64,000 bases of DNA from Turnera subulata (taxonomy: Eukaryota > Streptophyta > Magnoliopsida > Malpighiales > Passifloraceae): NCBI GenBank assembly GCA_028386065.3, contig JAKUCV010004446.1, positions 153,189 through 217,188 of the forward strand, given 5' to 3'. The notes under the pieces were generated by a model. That model was not told where the DNA came from and did not search any database. It saw only the letters and a program-made list of their open reading frames with translations. Of this stretch, positions 1 to 11,311 are shown in pieces (the stretch's first letter is position 1; each line of letters opens with the position of its first letter). The position numbers and the translations under genes were made by a program.

Positions 1-738
1 CTATTGCATGCTGTTGTGGGTAAGAACTTAAAATCTTGGGAAGAATGGTTGCATATAGTTGAATTTGCATATAGTAGGAGCATTCATTCTTCTACTGGGT
101 ATTCGCCTTTTGAGATTGTTTATGGATTTAACCCTTTAACACCTTTGGATTTACTGCCAATTACTTTTAAAGAGATTGATAACATAGATGGGCAGCAAAG
201 GATTGAGAAAGTCAAATCCATACATAAGAAGGCAAGACAGCACATTGAGAACAAGAACCTCAAGGTGGCGCAAAGGACCAACAGAGGGCGACGACTGGTT
301 AGGTTTAAGCCTGGTGATTGGGTCTGGGTGCACTTTAGGAAAGAGAGGTTTCCTAAGCAAAGGACAACAAAGCTGGATCCTAGAGGAGATGGACCTTTTC
401 AAGTCTTGGAACGCACTAGTGATAATGCTTACAAGATTGATCTGCCTGGTGAGTATGAAGTTAGTGCTACTTTCAATGTATCTGATCTTTCTCCCTTTGA
501 CATTGCAGGTTCAGATTCGAGGACGAATCCTTCTGAGGTGGGAGGGAATGATGCAAGTGATGGAGCCATAGCCTTGCCTCAAGGTCCAGTTACGAGGAAC
601 ACTTCAAGGATGCTTAGGAATCAACTTCTACATCACATTCAAGGCTTGATCAACACGGAACTCCAAGACGATGCTATGATCAAGCTTGAGAAGGAGCTGA
701 AACAGAAGCCCGTCTATTTGCTGTCAATTAAGGAGTAA
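1..738 (+). pseudogene. Ty3/gypsy pol 3' end: integrase core end and C-terminal domain (partial)
   Basis: The reading frame is open from the window edge to a TAA at 736-738. It starts inside the integrase core (WEEWLHIVEFAYSRSIHSSTG, then SPFEIVYG, followed by GFNPLTPLDLLP). It continues through the GPF/Y-type module (PGDWVWVHFRKERFP, RGDGPFQVLER) and ends with the SATFNVSDLSPFD tail. No classical chromodomain is visible. The polypurine tract (535-548) and LTR start (549) lie inside the frame, so about the last 62 codons are LTR-encoded. Pol running into the 3' LTR is known for CRM-clade elements, but assignment to that clade is only a possibility. The same tail occurs in the deleted element at 44123-48067, so the two belong to related families. 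The upstream part and the 5' LTR lie outside the window, so whether the full ORF was intact cannot be judged. Confidence 0.85.
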
Positions 739-1484
739 TTGACTTAAGAGCTTTATGGGGTCAGTCGACATCAACCATTCCATATGGGGCCCATGTCGAC
801 ATATCTTCTTTGTTTAATTAGGGGATGCCGAAATTTATACTAGTCTCTATTATTGATTTCATCCTGGACCAATTTATGAGGATTTGAGTCTTTAAGTTTG
901 GGCTTAAGTTATTTAGTTGGGTTCATTTTGTTTTGGTTTATTTGAGTCCAATTTATTGTTGGATTTAATTAAAACCTAGTTGTTTAATGGGTTAGTGTAG
1001 GCGTCAACTTAGAGACAAAGTCAAAATCCAATTCGACTTGGATTAGGGGTTTGTAGCCGACATTAGGGTTAGGGATTTGTATAAATGGGATCTTTTTCTT
1101 TATGTTTGACACACAAGATGATTTTGAGAATCAAATTCCCTTTGAGGTTTTCTTTGATTGAGTGATTTAATCGTGATTGAGAGAGTGACTCTCTTGTTTT
1201 TATATTGGGGTTTGAATTTACTTATCAAGTATCTTTACTTGTGGTGTTAATTCAAATCCTTGTGATTCTAATCCCTTTATTGCCTATTCCTTAATTGAGT
1301 GTAGGAGGTGAAGAACAGAATTACAGAAATCTTTGTTGTAAATCTACTTCTTTGTTGTCTAATACGTGCAGAGATTAGGAGGTGTAGGAGACTTACACGA
1401 CGAGTTTGATTGAGTTTGAACATCGGGACAATCAGATAGTTACGGAGGTGACACTAGAAGGATTCTAGGGTTGTTGCAGTATCA
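549..1484 (+). repeat. 3' LTR of the leftmost gypsy element
   Basis: The LTR begins TGATGC directly after the purine-rich GAGGTGGGAGGGAA (535-548) and ends GTATCA. Its 936 bp match the 935-bp LTRs of the element at 44123-48067. The last 250 bp or so are clearly homologous to that element read on the minus strand (TTGATTGAG, GATAGTTACGGAGGTG, GATTCTAGGG), while the U3 half has diverged strongly. A TATA-like TATAAAT lies at about 1079. If ATCCC (1485-1489) is the TSD, its partner lies outside the window. Only the 3' end of the element is present. Confidence 0.8.
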
Positions 1485-1815
1485 ATCCCAGTCTTTGAAA
1501 ATTTACGACCTTTGCCATCCAAAAAAATTATAAATAGGGGTCCCCTCCCTTCATTTTTCTTCACCCCAAGAGCCGTGCTCTCTAGTGCACGTCTTTGCGC
1601 TTATCTATCTTCCTCCCCGTCCATCTCTAAGTTGAAATAAAGGGTTTGATATTTGCCCTCTTCTACCTCTCTTATTTCCCACTAAGTCGAAATTTGGGCG
1701 CAAAGTCTTCGTCTTCCTAAGCATCCTTGTGCGGGTTAGATCTCTCTCTCTCCCCGTCTAAGGTTTGCTTTCGGGTTTCCATCGTCGTTACGATGCCAAA
1801 ATCCTTTTTGCAAAC
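1485..1815. other. Gene-free flank; probable fragment of an old Tat/Ogre-like LTR
   Basis: No coding sequence was found. The stretch has a TATAAATAGGGG-type box at about 1530, followed by pyrimidine-rich sequence of the kind seen downstream of TATA boxes in plant LTRs. It ends with CAAAC (1811-1815), the left TSD of the next element. Its continuation resumes at 17120. Assignment to an old LTR is inference. Confidence 0.4.
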
Positions 1816-3735
1816 TATTACCACCAAAAATAAGCGTGGCCTAAAGTCCTGCGGCCAGGAGCTCAGGCCCTACGAGCTGGAGAGGTCCTGCGGCCAGGAG
1901 CTCAGGCCCTACGAGCTGCAGAGGTCCTGCGGCCAGAGTTAGGGCCCTACGGGATATGAAGGTCCTGCAGACTTGATCAAGAGGTCCTGTGGCTTGGTTA
2001 ATGCATTTGAAGGTGTAAACGCCAAAAATAACTCCGGTCCAGCGACCACGAGCTACGGCCCTAGGGGCAAGGATCTTATCTTGAGGTCCAGCATGTAGAG
2101 GAGTTGTACTCCAAATAACCCGGTCTAGTGGCCGGGAGCTAGGGCCCTATAGGCAAGGACCTTATCTTGAGGTCCAACATGCAAAGGAGTTGTACTCCTG
2201 TAAATGGAGGAGCTGGACTTTAGGAAAACATAACCACAGGACCTAGCATCCAACGGCCTAGAGTTAGAGCCCTAAGCTAAGATACTAGGTCCTGCGGCCA
2301 TGAGAAAAGGTCCTGCGAGCTTGAACAATAGGTCCTGCGGCCTGAACAACAGGTTCGGGGGACCAGAGGAGTTTCTACAGACATGAGAAAAGGTCTTGCG
2401 GCTTGAACAACAGGTTCGGCGGGACCTGAGAAGCTCCTGCGGACAAGAGCTCAGGTCTTGTGGCTTCAACAATAGGTCTTGCAGGACCAGAGGAGCTCCT
2501 ACGGACATGAGTAAAAGTCTTGTTGCTTCAACAATGGGGCCTGACTTAACTAATCGATATATTGGAGAGGCGAGGATTGGCCGAAGAATCACGGAGTCAT
2601 GGAGGTCCTGCATAAAAGATGGCAAAAGCAAGGTCTGACACTGGAGATAAGGTCCTGCACATAGGCAACAAGGTTGTACGCACGGAAGTAAGGACCTGCC
2701 AGAGGCAACAAGGTCCTGTATGAAGGTTCACGAAATAGGGACTTGCCCACAGAGGCAACAAGGTCCTGCATGGAAGTCCTCTATGGCATGGGTCAAGACT
2801 TGGCCAATGGACTAACAAAAGCCTAGTCCCTAGCACGTGAAGAGATAAGGAAAAACTAGTCATACATGACCTGTGGGCAAAAAAGGGAGGGATATTTGTT
2901 ACAATAAAATAATGAAATAATGAAGGAACCACTATGTCAGGGCCGACTGTCTATAACTAAGACCAAGAAATATTAGTGGACACTAGACAAGTGACAGCTG
3001 CATCACAAAACTTGGAGGCAAAGGCTACGTGCTCCCAAAGGAATTCCACCACTACATAAGCATGGGAGGGGGAAAAAGCAACACACCCACACACACAACA
3101 ATGTAGCCCTTAATTTATTTTGCTTTCCCTGTCATTTGCTTTTATGTCATTTATTTTAATGTCATTTACTTTTATCCCTCGCAACCCTTAACTCTTTACT
3201 TTAAATGTCAGTTATTTTTATCTCTGGCAACCCTTATCTCTTTACTTTTCATGTCATTTACATTTAATCTCTCGCACCCTTACCTCTTTACTTTTTATCT
3301 CACGCACCCTTAACTCTTTTCTTTTAATCTCTCGCACCCTTAACTCTTTTCTTTTAATCTCTCGCACCCTTAACTCCTTTACTTTTAATCTCTCGCACCC
3401 TAAACTTTAATTTAATCTCTCGCATCCCTTAAACTCCCTTTAGTTTTATATCTCGCACCCTTAAACTCTTTTACTTTTATCTCTCGCACCCTTAAACTCC
3501 TTTAATTTTATCTCTCGTTACCCTTATCTCTTCCAAACCCCCTATCTTCCACCCTTTGTTATCTTTATAACCCAAATATCATTAACAAAATCAAGGCCTT
3601 AAGGCCTATTCCATCCGTCTTTGTGCAAAGCCCAACCAGAGACGTGCAACACTGTCTGCCCGGAACGACTCAGTTTTAGGTTTGGCAAATAGCAGTTGCT
3701 TGTCCTGTTTCCTAAAACCCCTTTTTGGGGTAATA
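1816..3735 (+). repeat. 5' LTR of the gene-less element, modular repeats
   Basis: The LTR is 1920 bp. Its first 900 bp or so are built from many imperfect repeats around AGGTCCTGCGGC (for example at 1850, 1888, 1923 and 1961). From about 3170 to 3520 there is a pyrimidine-rich minisatellite around CTCTCGCACCCTTAACT with a period near 30 bp. CTACATAAGCATGGG at about 3052 corresponds to CTATATAAGCATGGG in the 3' LTR and is the probable TATA region. Small ORFs here are by-products of the repeats. Confidence 0.8.
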
Positions 3736-3742
3736 GGATTCT

Positions 3743-3760
3743 TGGTGTATTTGCCGGGAG
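3743..3760 (+). other. Primer-binding site, tRNA-Asp-like (degenerate)
   Basis: TGGTGTATTTGCCGGGAG lies 7 bp after the 5' LTR end. It resembles the tRNA-Asp-complementary site TGGCGCCGTTGCCGGGGA used by Athila-type elements and matches it at 13 of 18 positions. The nested gypsy begins 6 bp downstream. Confidence 0.6.
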
Positions 3761-3765
3761 CGTGT

Positions 3766-6546
3766 TGAAATACCCCGACCCGTATTTACTATGCATAGTA
3801 AACGCGTGCCAGAACTATTCTTATTACAGCAGCAGACAGTACATATGATGCAAAGTACGGTACAAGCAAACTCAAATACAGCATCTGTCACCCGATCCCG
3901 GGGACCATTATTATAGTCTTTACACTCCAAACCAACCATCAACAGCGGGTATATGTTACAGCAACAAAGACATAATACAGTAACAACAGCAGCAGAGAAT
4001 ATCCTCAACAGCAACAACACAATAGAAAAACAAGCAGCAGAAGTCTTAGAATGAGATGGAACGGAGGTATGGATCCGGGGTCTGGTGAAGTAGAAACAGC
4101 AGCTGGCCGAACCACGTACCTGTACTACGAGCAACTCATCCTACGGGATGAAACCCCGCATTCGGATTCACCGTACAATAAAGTACAATCATGGATAAAT
4201 AGTAATATGCAGGCAAACATAGTATTCCAGGAAATAAACACAGACAACAGTCACAAATAAACTAAAGACAACACTGATCAAGTGTGTACCAAAGCTGAAA
4301 GACAATTAACTTTTCCAGTTTTATTATCAGGGCCCCGTCACTGGACAAGCTAAGGTCGTACCTAGTTATTAACCTATTCTGGGTGCCTGATCAAAAGAGA
4401 ACCCAGGGATAGACATCCCAAAATATAATCACGGGATAGACATCCCAAGCATAGACATGCTTATAACAAGAACCCAGATCACGACCACCATAAAATAGTC
4501 TCTAACCATCGAGTCGTACCACTACTTTCCAAGTGACAATTAAGTCGTCAACACAACTTCCAATTATCCAAATATCTCATCATATCAGTTTTTCCATAGT
4601 TAACAGATCAACAATAACAACAATAACAAATCAGCCAAACTCAACCAACTCAGCGGTTCAATCAAACAATTCAATAAACAGAAAACACAACAGTACTATG
4701 TGCAACATATCAAAGGTTATCCATCCTCACCTTAGTCGGTTTTCTTACTCTTGAAAGTCCTCGAAAGGTCCCGGCTCTGGTTCCTCGAAATACTGCTCGT
4801 TAACAGCTCCTATATTAAATAATAAAATGCATACACATAAGATGCACAACAATGATATGCAAATGATAACTAATACTGTAAGCCGTAGAATTAAACACTA
4901 TGCCCACTCGTTTGTCGCCTTGGGTCGTGTTATCATCATCATTTACCATTTAATTTCAAGTGCCAAAAATATACTATACATATACCCTGTTATTATTTAG
5001 GTATTATACTTTGATAATTTCCTTTCCAAATTATTTAATAAAAATAATTATTACTATCACCTATATTCTTTTCCAAAAGTATTAAATATCATGAAATAAT
5101 CTTTCTAGAAATTAGTCACATCTACTTATATACATATTTTCCGGTAAAATATTTCCATAGTATATATCGTATATTACTATAATTTAATAATTATGTTATA
5201 ATTACCTTAGTTTCTTGAAAATAATGTATCAAAGTAATTACTTCATTCACTTTCATAGTAGTATACTATATACTTATATTTGCAGAAAATATATAATCCA
5301 TAGTATATATATTTTTCCAGATTATATATTCCTATTTTTGTTATTATTTTTTTAATTAATTAATTCGGACTGGGCCATGAGTATGTTAAACCCAGCCGAG
5401 CTCATACCCAAGGAAGTCCAGCCAAACCATACTGGGCCAACCCACAAAATAAGCCCAAATGAACCTAACCACACACCCAAGCCCAAGTTGACATGGAAAC
5501 CGGGTCAACCCAAATGGTATCGGATCAAACCCATCACAAATAGGTCAACCCGCGTCTTCTCCATCTCACAGCTCACCTTGGGGGAGTTCCGGCGACGGCG
5601 ACGTAGGAGACGGGCGAAACAAGGCGCGACGACGGTGGTGCAGGTGAGCCGAAGGCGGCTCGGGGAGGAAAGCGGCGAGGAGAGGAGGACGCGAGGGAAA
5701 AGATGGTGGGTCTGGGCGGCACTGCTCGTCGGGTCCTGCGGCTCTTCGACTAGTCTCCACGGAACGGTGGCTTGGCTAGCAGTGACGGCGAATGGCAACG
5801 AAGGAAAAGGAAGAGGAGGCGATGGCTGGTGCAGCTGATGATGGTGTCGGCTGCACGTGATAGTGGTGTCGGTGGTGCAGGCGATTGGTGGCATGAGTTT
5901 ATTGTTGTTTTTGTTGTTTTATTCCTTTTTCTTTTCTTTTTTTAGAGTAATAATAAGTGTAGTAAATCTCGGAAAATTTTTGGTGCAGAGGGGAGAAGGC
6001 AGAACGAAGGAGTCTGGTTTCGCTTGCAGAAACAAAAGGCAGAGGTAAGTTTATTATAGCAGCAACTGAAAGGCACGAGACAAAAAGTTGCAAGGAAACA
6101 TCGAAGGAGACTTCAGGCAGAAAAAAGGTAAGGTATAAGGAAGAAGAAATTATTTCCTTGCTGGAGAAGGAGAAGCTTGTCGGGTGCAGCTTCTCTGTCA
6201 AGGAGAAGAATCACGTGGCAGGGCAAACGTGGTGTAAGCGTGTTACACACACCCAGGCGGGTATTGTCCGGACCAGCAAATAACTAAAACACCCACTTCA
6301 CTTTATTTCTGGTCCGTTTTTTCGAGGTTAAACCTGACTTTTCTCGAGATTTCTGGACCCGAAAAATACCAACTCTGGTCCGTAAAATCCGCGGAAAAAT
6401 TTAGGACGTGGGGTAAGGGTTGGTTTCAGAATCCGATGTATAATTTAACCTGAAATAATTACCCACGATTAATTTCATAAGGTAAATTATTGTACAAAGC
6501 CTTTTACAGTCCCGGTAAAAACATAAATTTTACCCGGGTTGTTACA
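3766..6546 (-). repeat. 3' LTR of the nested Tekay-like element
   Basis: The LTR is 2781 bp, long for a gypsy element, and pairs with 11312-14085. It contains AT-rich stretches (about 4950-5340) and a GC-rich block (about 5560-5830). The GC-rich block produces open frames on both strands. Those frames are not conserved in the partner LTR and I do not regard them as genes. Repeats of GGGATAGACATCCCA, a near-palindrome, occur near 4405-4450. Confidence 0.9.
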
Positions 6547-6559
6547 GTCTACCCCTCTT
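6547..6559 (-). other. Polypurine tract of the nested Tekay-like element
   Basis: Read on the minus strand, AAGAGGGGTAGAC directly precedes the TGTAACA start of the 3' LTR. This is the expected site of plus-strand DNA priming. Confidence 0.8.
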
Positions 6560-6581
6560 AAAAGAATTTCGTCCTCGAAAT

Positions 6582-7943
6582 TCATTCCTGTCCTGTGAAG
6601 AGATGCGGACACTGGGACCGCATGTGTTCTTCAACTTCCCATGTAGACTCGTTAGCGGAATGCTTACTCCACTTTACCTTTACCATAGGAATGGTACGGT
6701 TCCGCAACTGCTGAACTTCTCGAGCAAGAATTTGTTCCGGCTCTTCTGTGTAGGTGAGGTCCTCTGCTACCTCAACATCCACTAGGGCCACGATATGGCT
6801 AGGGTCCGATCGATATCTCCTCAGCATAGAAACATGAAACACGTCATGAATGCGTGATAGCTCATCAGGTAAGGACAACCTGTAAGGTAGTGGTCCAATT
6901 CTCTCCACGATCTCATAGGGTCCGATATACCTTGGGCTCAGCTTTCCTATCTTGTCGAACCTAGTCACACCCTTCCAACGTGCTACTCTGAGGAAAACCT
7001 TCTCACCAACATTACACTCCATCTCACGTTGGTGTTTGTCGGCGTAGCTCTTCTGCCGATCCTGAGCAGCTCTCATACACTGTCTTACCGTCTGGATCTT
7101 GTCAACTGTCTGTTGGACTAGATCCGGTCCAACGATCAGTCTCATACCTTTTTCATCCCAATCCACTGGACTTCTACACTTCCTTATATAGAGGGCCTCA
7201 AAAGGTGGCATACCAATGCTGGAATGGTAGCCGTTGTTATAAGCAAACTCTGCCAAGGGTAGATACTTATCCCAACTCCCACTGAAGTTGAGTACGCAAG
7301 CCCTCAACATGTCCTCCAGTGTCTGTATGGTCCTCTCAGACTGTCCAACCATCTGGGGATGAAAAGCAGTGCTGAAGCTCAACTTGGTTCCCAAAGCTGT
7401 TTGTAAGCTCTTCTAGAAACGTGATGTAGACCTCGGATCTCTATCTGAGACTATAGACTTTGGAATCCCATGTAGTCTCACAATCTCAGCAACATACTTA
7501 CCCGCCAATGTGTCCATGGTATCACTTTGGCGAATAGGGAGAAAATGAGCCGATTTCGTTAATCGATCAACGATGACTCAAATAGTATCATGTTGCTTCC
7601 GAGTCATCGGTAAACCAATTACAGAATCCATGATGATCATCTCCCACTTCCATTCTGGAACTGTCAATGATCTCATCTTCCCTGTCGGAGCCTGATGTTC
7701 GGCTTTCACCTGTTGGCAAGTAAGACATCTCGCAACATACTCGGCTACATCCTTCTTCATACGAGGCCACCAGAAATGGCTCTTTAGGTTCTGATACATC
7801 ATGGTGCTTCCAGGATGCATCGCATATGGCGTCATATGTCCTTCATCCAGAATCTGACTACGTAGATTACTGAGATTAGGTACACATACCCGTTTCCCAA
7901 TCATTAGTGAGCCATCATCAGCTATACGAAACTTGTCTTCCAT
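6582..7943 (-). pseudogene. Integrase with C-terminal chromodomain (Tekay-like)
   Basis: Segment 7943-7578 holds the zinc-binding HHCC region (HPGSTMMYQNLKSHFWWPRMK followed by CLTCQQVK) and the start of the core. The core continues across stops to 7394. Segment 7394-6582 then gives the C-terminal core (STAFHPQMVGQSERTIQTLE, with the third catalytic acid), the GPF-type module (YIGPYEIVERIGPLPYRL) and a chromodomain (about EEPEQILAREVQQLRNRTIP to ESTWEVEEHMR). Chromodomains of this kind bind modified histones and guide integration. In-frame stops near 7574 and 7417 break the frame, so no active enzyme can be made. Confidence 0.88.
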
Positions 7944-7994
7944 CTCGCTCCTTACTCCTTCCTTTAACTTGACCAGGTCTGGATCTCCATCTTT

Positions 7995-9340
7995 TCACTC
8001 CACTATCCATCCTCTTAGGTTAGACTTGACACTCATGTGTGCCAGCAAAGCTCCTGTATCATCAATTGTCAAGCCAACTCCCAACTTCCTTAACTCGATA
8101 AGCGAGAACATCGAGTAACTAGTGGAAGCATCCTCTGGTTGTCTCCGGCTCAAGGCATCAGCTACCACATTAGCCTTTCCTGGGTGATACTCGATAGTAC
8201 AATCATAATCATTAAGCAACTAAACCCAACGTCTCTGTCGTAGGTTATGCTCCTTTTGAGTCATGATGTGCTTAAGACTTTTGTGCTCGGTAAAGATTCG
8301 ACACTACTCTCCAAACAAGTAGTGTCTCCAAATCTTCAGTGCCAAGATCACAGTTGCCATCTCAAGATCATGCGTCGGGTATTTCTTCTCATGAGCCCTC
8401 AACTACCTGGAGGCGTAAGCAATCACTCGTCCTTCTTGCATCTGCACGGCTCCTAAACCAAGACCTGATGCATCACAAAAAAACACTTACTCCACTCCGG
8501 GCTTGGGTACTGTCAGAACCGGTGCTGTGGTCAGCTTCCTTTTAAGCTCCTCATAACTCTGCTGACATTCCGGGCTCCAAATAAACGCCTGTTCTTTCCT
8601 TAATAGCTTGGTCATAGGACTAGCTATTAATGAAAAACCTTCGCTGAACCTCCGATAGTGTCCTACAAGACCAAGAAAACTCCTGACTTCAGACACGTGC
8701 TTAGGAGGTTCCCACTCCAACACGGGTTTCACTTTGGTAGGGTCAACTTTTATTCCATCCCCGCCTACCATATGTCCGAGGAAGGAAACTTCTCTAAGCC
8801 AAAATTCACACTTGTTGAATTTGGCATACAACTACTTCTCCCGTAACCTCTGAAGCAATATCCTCAAATGCTCTTCGTGCTCTTCCTTGCTCTTAGAGTA
8901 GATGAGGATATCGTCGATGAAGACCACAATAAACTTATCCAGAAACTCGTTCAGAACCAAGTGTATCAAGCACATGAACACTACTGGTGCATTGGTCAAT
9001 CCGAAAGGTACCACTGTGAACTCAAAATGACCATACCGAGTGCGGAAGGCAGTCTTCGGTATGTCCTTCTCTGCAATTTTGATTTGGTAATACCCAGACC
9101 GAAGATCATTCTTGGAAAATACAGTGGCTCCCTGTAACTGATCAAACAAGTCGTCAATCCTAGGCAGCGGATACTTGTTCTAAACTGTCACCTTGTTCAG
9201 CTGGCGGTAGTCTACACACATCCGCAGGCTACCATCCTTCTTCTTTACGAACAGAACTGGTGCACCCCATGGTGATATACTAGGTCTGATGAAACCCTTT
9301 CTTAGCAGCTCATCCAACTGTTTCTTAGCTCCTGGAGCTC
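7995..9340 (-). pseudogene. Reverse transcriptase and RNase H (Tekay-like)
   Basis: The RT motifs are read on the minus strand in pieces: [12 protein letters not shown] (near 9230), [37 protein letters not shown], and the catalytic [10 protein letters not shown] (segment 9149-8832). The thumb and connection follow (8831-8487: [29 protein letters not shown]). RNase H continues to about 7995 ([41 protein letters not shown]). Stops separate the pieces at about 9180, 8832, 8484 and several places in RNase H. Confidence 0.88.
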
Positions 9341-10020
9341 TGTTGGTGCCATCCTGTATGGAGCCATCGATATGGGTGTGACCCTTGGCTTCAGCTCAAT
9401 AGTGTACTCAACCTCTCTGTCGGGTGGCAAACCTGGAAGATCATCGGGGAAGACATCAATGAATTCCCTTACTACTGATATATCTCCCGGGGTAGGATCT
9501 CGTGTGTCTTCACCTGTGATGTGGTTCAACGAAGCATCTGGATCATGCGACTTCACTCCAAACTCCTGCATAGCAGAGATGCTACACGTGGCAGCAGCAG
9601 CTTTCCTAATACCTGTTACCAAAACCTGTCGTCCACCATCGGAAGTCAGCAGCACTTCCTTGGTTCGACAGTTTACCATTGCATTATATCTCGACAACCA
9701 ATCCATCCCCAAGATTATGTCGAATCCCCCCATGTTCATCACGATCAACCGGGCTAAGAAAACCTCATCATCATACGAAAGAAGGACATCTTTGCACACC
9801 TGTGTTAATCTCACCACTATGCCCGCAGGTAACCAGACCCTCAGCGGACATGCTAAACTCTAATCCTTACAGCTATGTTGTATAGCAATACTTTGAGCGA
9901 TAAAAGAATGTGTAGCACCCGGATCAATCAAAGTGTATGCAATGCTACAAAAAAAACTATAAAGGTACCTGCGATAACATCAGCATTCTCGGGATCATCC
10001 TCAGCCGTGATCACAAATGC
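9302..10020 (-). pseudogene. Aspartic protease and protease-RT linker (Tekay-like)
   Basis: The minus strand encodes [14 protein letters not shown] (near 9900-9930), the catalytic Asp loop in the DPGA form usual for this clade. After a stop near 9860 comes an open stretch from 9817 with [18 protein letters not shown] (flap and hydrophobic core) and then [20 protein letters not shown] and [13 protein letters not shown], the conserved lead-in to RT. The last residues of the listed frame differ from the family, which suggests a small indel near 9310. Confidence 0.85.
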
Positions 10021-10149
10021 CCTCGGAGCGGCTGCACTCTGGTTCATAGTTGACTGCGTCCGAGTAGGAGCAGCTCCTCATCCACGGCCTCGGCCAACTC
10101 TAGAACCACTGGGTACGCTGGCCGCTAATGCTTGTACGGTTTGAGCAGG

Positions 10150-11202
10150 AACAGAAACTCTGGATCTTCCCGACCTAGGACACGAACTCCGATAGTGCCC
10201 AAATTCGTTGCACTCAAAACACCTCACCTTAGACAGAGGAGGTCTAGGGAGAGTGTCTCCGGATGAAGTCCCTCCAGACTGGGTTCATGAACTCCCACGA
10301 TTGTTGTTGTAGCCTCGACCCTGGGATACTGGCATGGATTGACTCTGTCCATATCCTGGCCTATTACCGGCATTCTAGAACCTTTTGTTCTGATTCCCAA
10401 CACTCTGTGCAAATTTCCTCTTTCGAACCTCTTCCATCTCTCTCTCATTCCCCATCCAGATGACCTTTGCTCGAAGGGCATCAGCAAGCATATCCTGGTA
10501 GGTCTCATAAACCTTGCATCCCATGACTGTCTGGATGCTGGATCACAAGCCATCCCAGAAACGCTTGCATCTAGCCTCTGGTGTGGACACATATTCTGAT
10601 GCATAGATGGATAAACGGTCAAACTTGATCTCATAATCGTTCAGCGACTGTCCAATTTGCTGTCGCAGACTCAGAAATTCTCGCTTGAGCTGGTCCTGGT
10701 AAACATCGGTGACAAACTTCCTTCGGAACTTCTCAGTAAATTGTGTCCAAGGCATGTTGGTTGGTTTCGCCATGTCACGTGTTTCCGAATCCCACCAGTC
10801 CACTACAGCAATGCGAAACATGGATGCGACATACCTAGCCCACCTGTCTTCTGTGCATCTCAGCTTCAACATCACTCGGTGAGCTTGACGAAGCCAGTCG
10901 TCAGCTGCCTATGGGTTAGTAACCCCTGTAAAGATATCAAGACCTAGCTTGGACAACTTAGTGTAAACAGGGTCCTCAATAGGTCCCTGATTCTCCTATT
11001 CACGAGCTTCCCTGGCCTCTAAACGAGCATCCCTAGCGTCCTGACGCTGCAGAATCTGTGCCATGGTATGCATAGTCTGTGTTGTGTCCGTTGGTGCTCC
11101 CGGGGGTACTTGTCCAACCACGACCGGTTGTGGCTGATCAACTGATACTTGGTCATCTTCCAAACGCTGCTCAGCATGCTGGTTTCCTCCCACCGGATCC
11201 AT
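10150..11202 (-). pseudogene. Gag (Tekay-like) with CCHC knuckle
   Basis: The frame starts MDPVGGNQHAEQ at 11202. It is interrupted near 10996 and 10910, then resumes with the conserved gag core (LKLRCTEDRWARYVASMF, WWDSETRDMAKP, QFTEKFRRKFV, DQLKREFLSLRQQ, 10875-10543). The zinc knuckle CFECNEFGHYRSSC lies near 10190-10230. Gag forms the particle and binds the RNA. The start is supported by the identical N-terminus in the plus-strand relative at 52435. Confidence 0.85.
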
Positions 11203-11296
11203 TCGTACCTATATGTGAATGTATGCATGCATGTTATAAACTATGCACATAAAAGCAACAAACAAGCACAACTATCACCCTAAGGACTTACTGCCT

Positions 11297-11308
11297 GCTC
11301 CGCTACCA
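11297..11308 (-). other. Primer-binding site, initiator tRNA-Met-like variant
   Basis: On the minus strand TGGTAGCGGAGC starts 3 bp inside the 5' LTR end. It matches the usual plant tRNA-iMet site TGGTATCAGAGC at 10 of 12 positions. The same variant occurs in four other elements of this window. Confidence 0.75.
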
Positions 11309-11311
11309 AAA

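Noticed and set aside
2272..2932. Several minus-strand ORFs of 60-119 codons
   Set aside because: By-products of the AGGTCCTGCGGC repeat modules in an LTR; repeated similarly at 15468-15911.
5377..5894. Open frames on both strands of the GC-rich block (153 and 129 codons)
   Set aside because: They lie inside the Tekay-like LTR. The matching block in the partner LTR (13032-13343) does not keep the frames, and the residues are low-complexity Arg/Gly.
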